Shown here: positions 13,369-15,152 of the stretch, piece by piece
Numbering within the stretch: position 1 is the stretch's first letter
Layout: every line of letters starts with the position of its first letter
DNA from: UBA4644 sp964646225
GTDB lineage: Bacteria; Bacillota; Clostridia; Oscillospirales; Butyricicoccaceae
Direction of reading: 5' to 3'
Length of the DNA stretch: 15,152 nucleotides
NCBI GenBank assembly: GCA_964646225.1
Contig: CAZYAD010000035.1
Span: 1 to 15,152 of the forward strand
Position numbers and translations under genes: made by a program
Notes under the pieces: model-generated
The model's input: only the letters and a program-made list of their open reading frames with translations
What the model was told of the DNA's origin: nothing
Database searches by the model: none

Positions 13369-13397
13369 ATTATAGCACGGTTTTTTCGGGAACACAA
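13369..13397 (-). promoter_or_regulatory. extended -10 promoter of the reductase/deacylase unit
   Basis: On the minus strand TGCTATAAT gives a perfect extended -10 (TATAAT at 13374-13369). TTGTGT at 13397-13392 with 17-bp spacing is a weak -35. Transcription would start about 35 bases before the reductase ATG. The MATE terminator lies just upstream, separating the two units. Confidence 0.65.
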
Positions 13398-13440
13398 CGG
13401 TCTGGCGGGCGAACGGCGGGAGCTGTGAAAGGAAAATGAA

Positions 13441-13473
13441 AGCGCCCGGCCGAAGACCCTTCGGCCGGGCGCT
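13441..13473 (-). terminator. Rho-independent terminator of the MATE gene
   Basis: A perfect 15-bp GC-rich stem (AGCGCCCGGCCGAAG and its complement) closes on a 3-nt loop and is followed on the minus strand by TTTCATTTTCC. It begins 18 bases after the MATE stop. The transcript also has a small AGCTGC-AAA-GCAGCT hairpin just before it. Confidence 0.82.
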
Positions 13474-13491
13474 GAAGCTGCTTTGCAGCTG

Positions 13492-14838
13492 TTATTCCGT
13501 CTGCGCGGGATAACGCTGCTTCAGCTTTCGGACACAGTAAAAATAAGCCGGGATCAGGAACACATCGGCCATCACCCAGGCGGCGGGAGAGGCCAGGCAG
13601 GCGGCGCTGTAGCCATAAATGGGCACCAGGAAGGAGACGCCCGCCCGGGCAACCATCTCCATCACGCCGGCAATGGTGGCCAGCGGCGAAAAGCCCATGC
13701 CCTGGATGTAGTTGCGGAAAATATGGATGATGGCCAGCAGCACATAACAGAACACCAGCGCCCGCAGCATCTGGATGGACAGGGGCACCAGATAGGCGCT
13801 TGCCTCGTCCAGAAAGAGCATCACCAGCTGATCCCCCAGCAGCAGCACCATCACCAGGGCGAACAGGGAATAGCCAAATCCCAGCAGACAGCAGGCGCGC
13901 AGCCCCTGATGGATGCGATCCCACTTTTTCGCCCCCACATTCTGGCCGCCGTAGGTCGCCATGGTAGAGCCCATGGCCTCCAGCGGGCAGGAAAGGAACA
14001 GCGACACTTTGGAAGCGGCGGTGGTGGCGGTAACATACATGGTACCCAGCACATTTACCGAGCTTTGCAGCATAACGCTGCCGATGGCGGTGATGGAAAA
14101 TTGCAGGCCCATAGGCAGGCCCAGAGACAGCAGGGTGCGGATGCGGGCCCAGCTCCAGCCCCAATCGCCCTTTTGCAGCTTCAGAATATCGAAGCCGCGG
14201 CACACCTTCCAAAGGCTGCCGAAGCCCGCCAGATACTGGCTGAGGATGGTGGCGAAGGCCGCGCCGAAGACCCCCCATTCCAGCCGGATGATGAAATACA
14301 GATCCAGGACGATATTGGTGATTGAGGCGATCACCAGCCAGATGACCGATGTGTGGCTGTCGCCCAGAGAGCGGAGGATGCCGGCGTTCATATTGAACAG
14401 GATATACCCCGGGATACCGGCAAAAATGGTAGTGATATAGATCCAGGAAAACTCCAGAATATCCTCCGGCGTGTTCATCAGCACCAGAATATCCCGGCTG
14501 AAGGTCACCGTCAGCCCGGTGATCACCGTGGCGAAAAACAGGCAGCAGTATACTGCGCCGGTGACATATTTCCGCAGACCGTCGGGGTCTTCTGCACCGA
14601 AGCGCTGGGCGATGGGGATGGCAAAGCCGCTGCAAATGCCGATGGAGCCGCCCACCACCAGAAAGTTGATGGAGCCGGTGGCGCCCACGGCAGCCAGGGC
14701 GTTGCCGCCCAGAAATTTACCCACGATAGCGGTATCCACCAGATTGTACATCTGCTGGAACAGCATACCCAGCAAAATGGGCAGGCCGAACTGTATGATC
14801 AGGGTCATGGGACGGCCCCGGGTCAGATCCTTGGTCAT
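13492..14838 (-). CDS. MATE family multidrug efflux transporter
   Basis: A 448-residue polytopic membrane protein, the usual MATE length, with about twelve predicted hydrophobic segments in two halves. The N-terminal half shows the family signature FGLPILLGMLFQQMYNLVDT followed by GKFLGGNALAAVGAT. The second half repeats the pattern from LGLPMGLQFSITAIGSVMLQ and includes GSTMATYGGQNVGAKK. MATE proteins export cationic drugs or metabolites using Na+ or H+ gradients; the substrate cannot be read from sequence. The frame is open 20 codons further upstream, but the chosen ATG has AAGGAG eight bases before it and lies after the promoter. It forms a single-gene unit between its own promoter and terminator. 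Confidence 0.94.
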   Translation of the reverse strand: MTKDLTRGRPMTLIIQFGLPILLGMLFQQMYNLVDTAIVGKFLGGNALAAVGATGSINFLVVGGSIGICSGFAIPIAQRFGAEDPDGLRKYVTGAVYCCLFFATVITGLTVTFSRDILVLMNTPEDILEFSWIYITTIFAGIPGYILFNMNAGILRSLGDSHTSVIWLVIASITNIVLDLYFIIRLEWGVFGAAFATILSQYLAGFGSLWKVCRGFDILKLQKGDWGWSWARIRTLLSLGLPMGLQFSITAIGSVMLQSSVNVLGTMYVTATTAASKVSLFLSCPLEAMGSTMATYGGQNVGAKKWDRIHQGLRACCLLGFGYSLFALVMVLLLGDQLVMLFLDEASAYLVPLSIQMLRALVFCYVLLAIIHIFRNYIQGMGFSPLATIAGVMEMVARAGVSFLVPIYGYSAACLASPAAWVMADVFLIPAYFYCVRKLKQRYPAQTE

Positions 14839-14886
14839 GTTGTTGCTCCTTTTTATAAAAGATCCAGTTGAAAATTTCGAATTTTT

Positions 14887-14914
14887 ATTATATCGCACCT
14901 GCGGAAAATTGCAA
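14887..14914 (-). promoter_or_regulatory. promoter of the MATE gene
   Basis: On the minus strand TTGCAA (14914-14909), a 16-bp spacer and a perfect TATAAT (14892-14887) lie about 49 bases before the ATG. The -35 matches the consensus at four of six positions. No clear operator is visible in the leader. Confidence 0.6.
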
Positions 14915-15000
14915 CCGGTTTTTCCACAAAAAACGGGGAACTGTGGGTTTTTTCACAACGGGAGAAAGGGAATGGGAAAAGGGCGGGGGTACCGTCATGA

Positions 15001-15030
15001 AAGCCCCCGGCGCTTTCGCGCCGGGGGCTT
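15001..15030 (-). terminator. hairpin terminator after the pyruvate phosphate dikinase gene
   Basis: A 13-bp GC-rich perfect stem (AAGCCCCCGGCGC) closed by a GAAA tetraloop on the minus strand begins 35 bases after the stop. The run after it on the minus strand, TTTCATG, is short. On the plus strand the hairpin is followed by GTGCTTTTTATG. It may work in both directions or rely mainly on stem stability. Confidence 0.65.
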
Positions 15031-15065
15031 GTGCTTTTTATGCGGTTTTACCCTTCAGGCGTACC

Positions 15066-15152
15066 TCAGCGAGGGAACTTGATGGCAGCCTGGGCGGCGG
15101 CCAGACGGGCGATGGGCACACGGAAGGGAGAGCAGGACACATAGTCCAGGCC
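15066..15152 (-). CDS. ppdK: pyruvate, phosphate dikinase, C-terminal end (partial)
   Basis: The last 28 codons and TGA stop are inside the window. They read GLDYVSCSPFRVPIARLAAA and continue QAAIKFPR, the highly conserved C-terminal end of pyruvate phosphate dikinase, which contains the catalytic Cys of the PEP/pyruvate domain. The enzyme interconverts pyruvate, ATP and phosphate with phosphoenolpyruvate, AMP and diphosphate, and is common in fermentative Clostridia. The rest lies beyond the window edge, so integrity is unknown. PEP synthase or PTS enzyme I share the domain but differ in this tail. Confidence 0.88.
   Translation of the reverse strand, partial: GLDYVSCSPFRVPIARLAAAQAAIKFPR

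Overview
The window looks like a chromosomal segment of a GC-rich, low-oxygen-adapted Clostridia/Oscillospiraceae-type Firmicute. The basis is strong AGGAGG-type ribosome sites, high G+C with a codon use that opens long antisense frames, a pyruvate phosphate dikinase tail, an Fe-S aldo/keto reductase, and protein families typical of gut anaerobes. This assignment is inference. Every gene I can support, including both tRNAs, is on the minus strand, so the region reads from high to low coordinates.

Right end to centre (15152 to 10732): the last 28 codons of pyruvate phosphate dikinase end at 15066 and are followed by a GC-rich hairpin. A MATE-family efflux transporter follows as a stand-alone unit with its own promoter and terminator. 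Next is a two-gene unit with its own extended -10 promoter: an aldo/keto reductase with a C-terminal ferredoxin-like cysteine region, then an N-acyl-D-amino-acid deacylase four bases downstream.

Centre (10731 to 10171): a tRNA-Ser(GCU) gene with its own promoter and terminator is followed by a structured repeat region broken by a 100-N assembly gap. The tRNA 3' end plus terminator (55 bp) occurs twice and a second 52-bp element occurs twice. Together they form a 128-bp tandem unit, and the gap falls exactly at a unit junction.

Left two thirds (10170 to 336): a MerR-family regulator is followed by what appears to be one long peptide-uptake and peptide-digestion operon. The order is S66 LD-carboxypeptidase-like peptidase, lipoprotein peptide-binding protein, internal terminator, two permeases, two ABC ATPases, a PepV/Sapep-like M20 dipeptidase, an ArgE/DapE-like M20 hydrolase, and an operon-end terminator. 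From the second permease to the last peptidase the genes overlap or nearly touch. Between the regulator and the S66 gene lies a near-textbook MerR-type promoter: TTGACC, a 19-bp spacer and TATAAT, with a perfect 10+1+10 inverted repeat covering the spacer. The simplest reading is that the MerR protein senses a small ligand and switches on import and cytoplasmic breakdown of short peptides. The S66 enzyme and the neighbouring D-amino-acid deacylase suggest D-residue-containing, possibly peptidoglycan-derived, peptides. That substrate is a hypothesis, not something the sequence proves.

Left edge (335 to 1): an operon terminator, then a promoter that appears to drive a degenerate tRNA-Pro 5' half and a tRNA-Pro(UGG) cut by the window edge.
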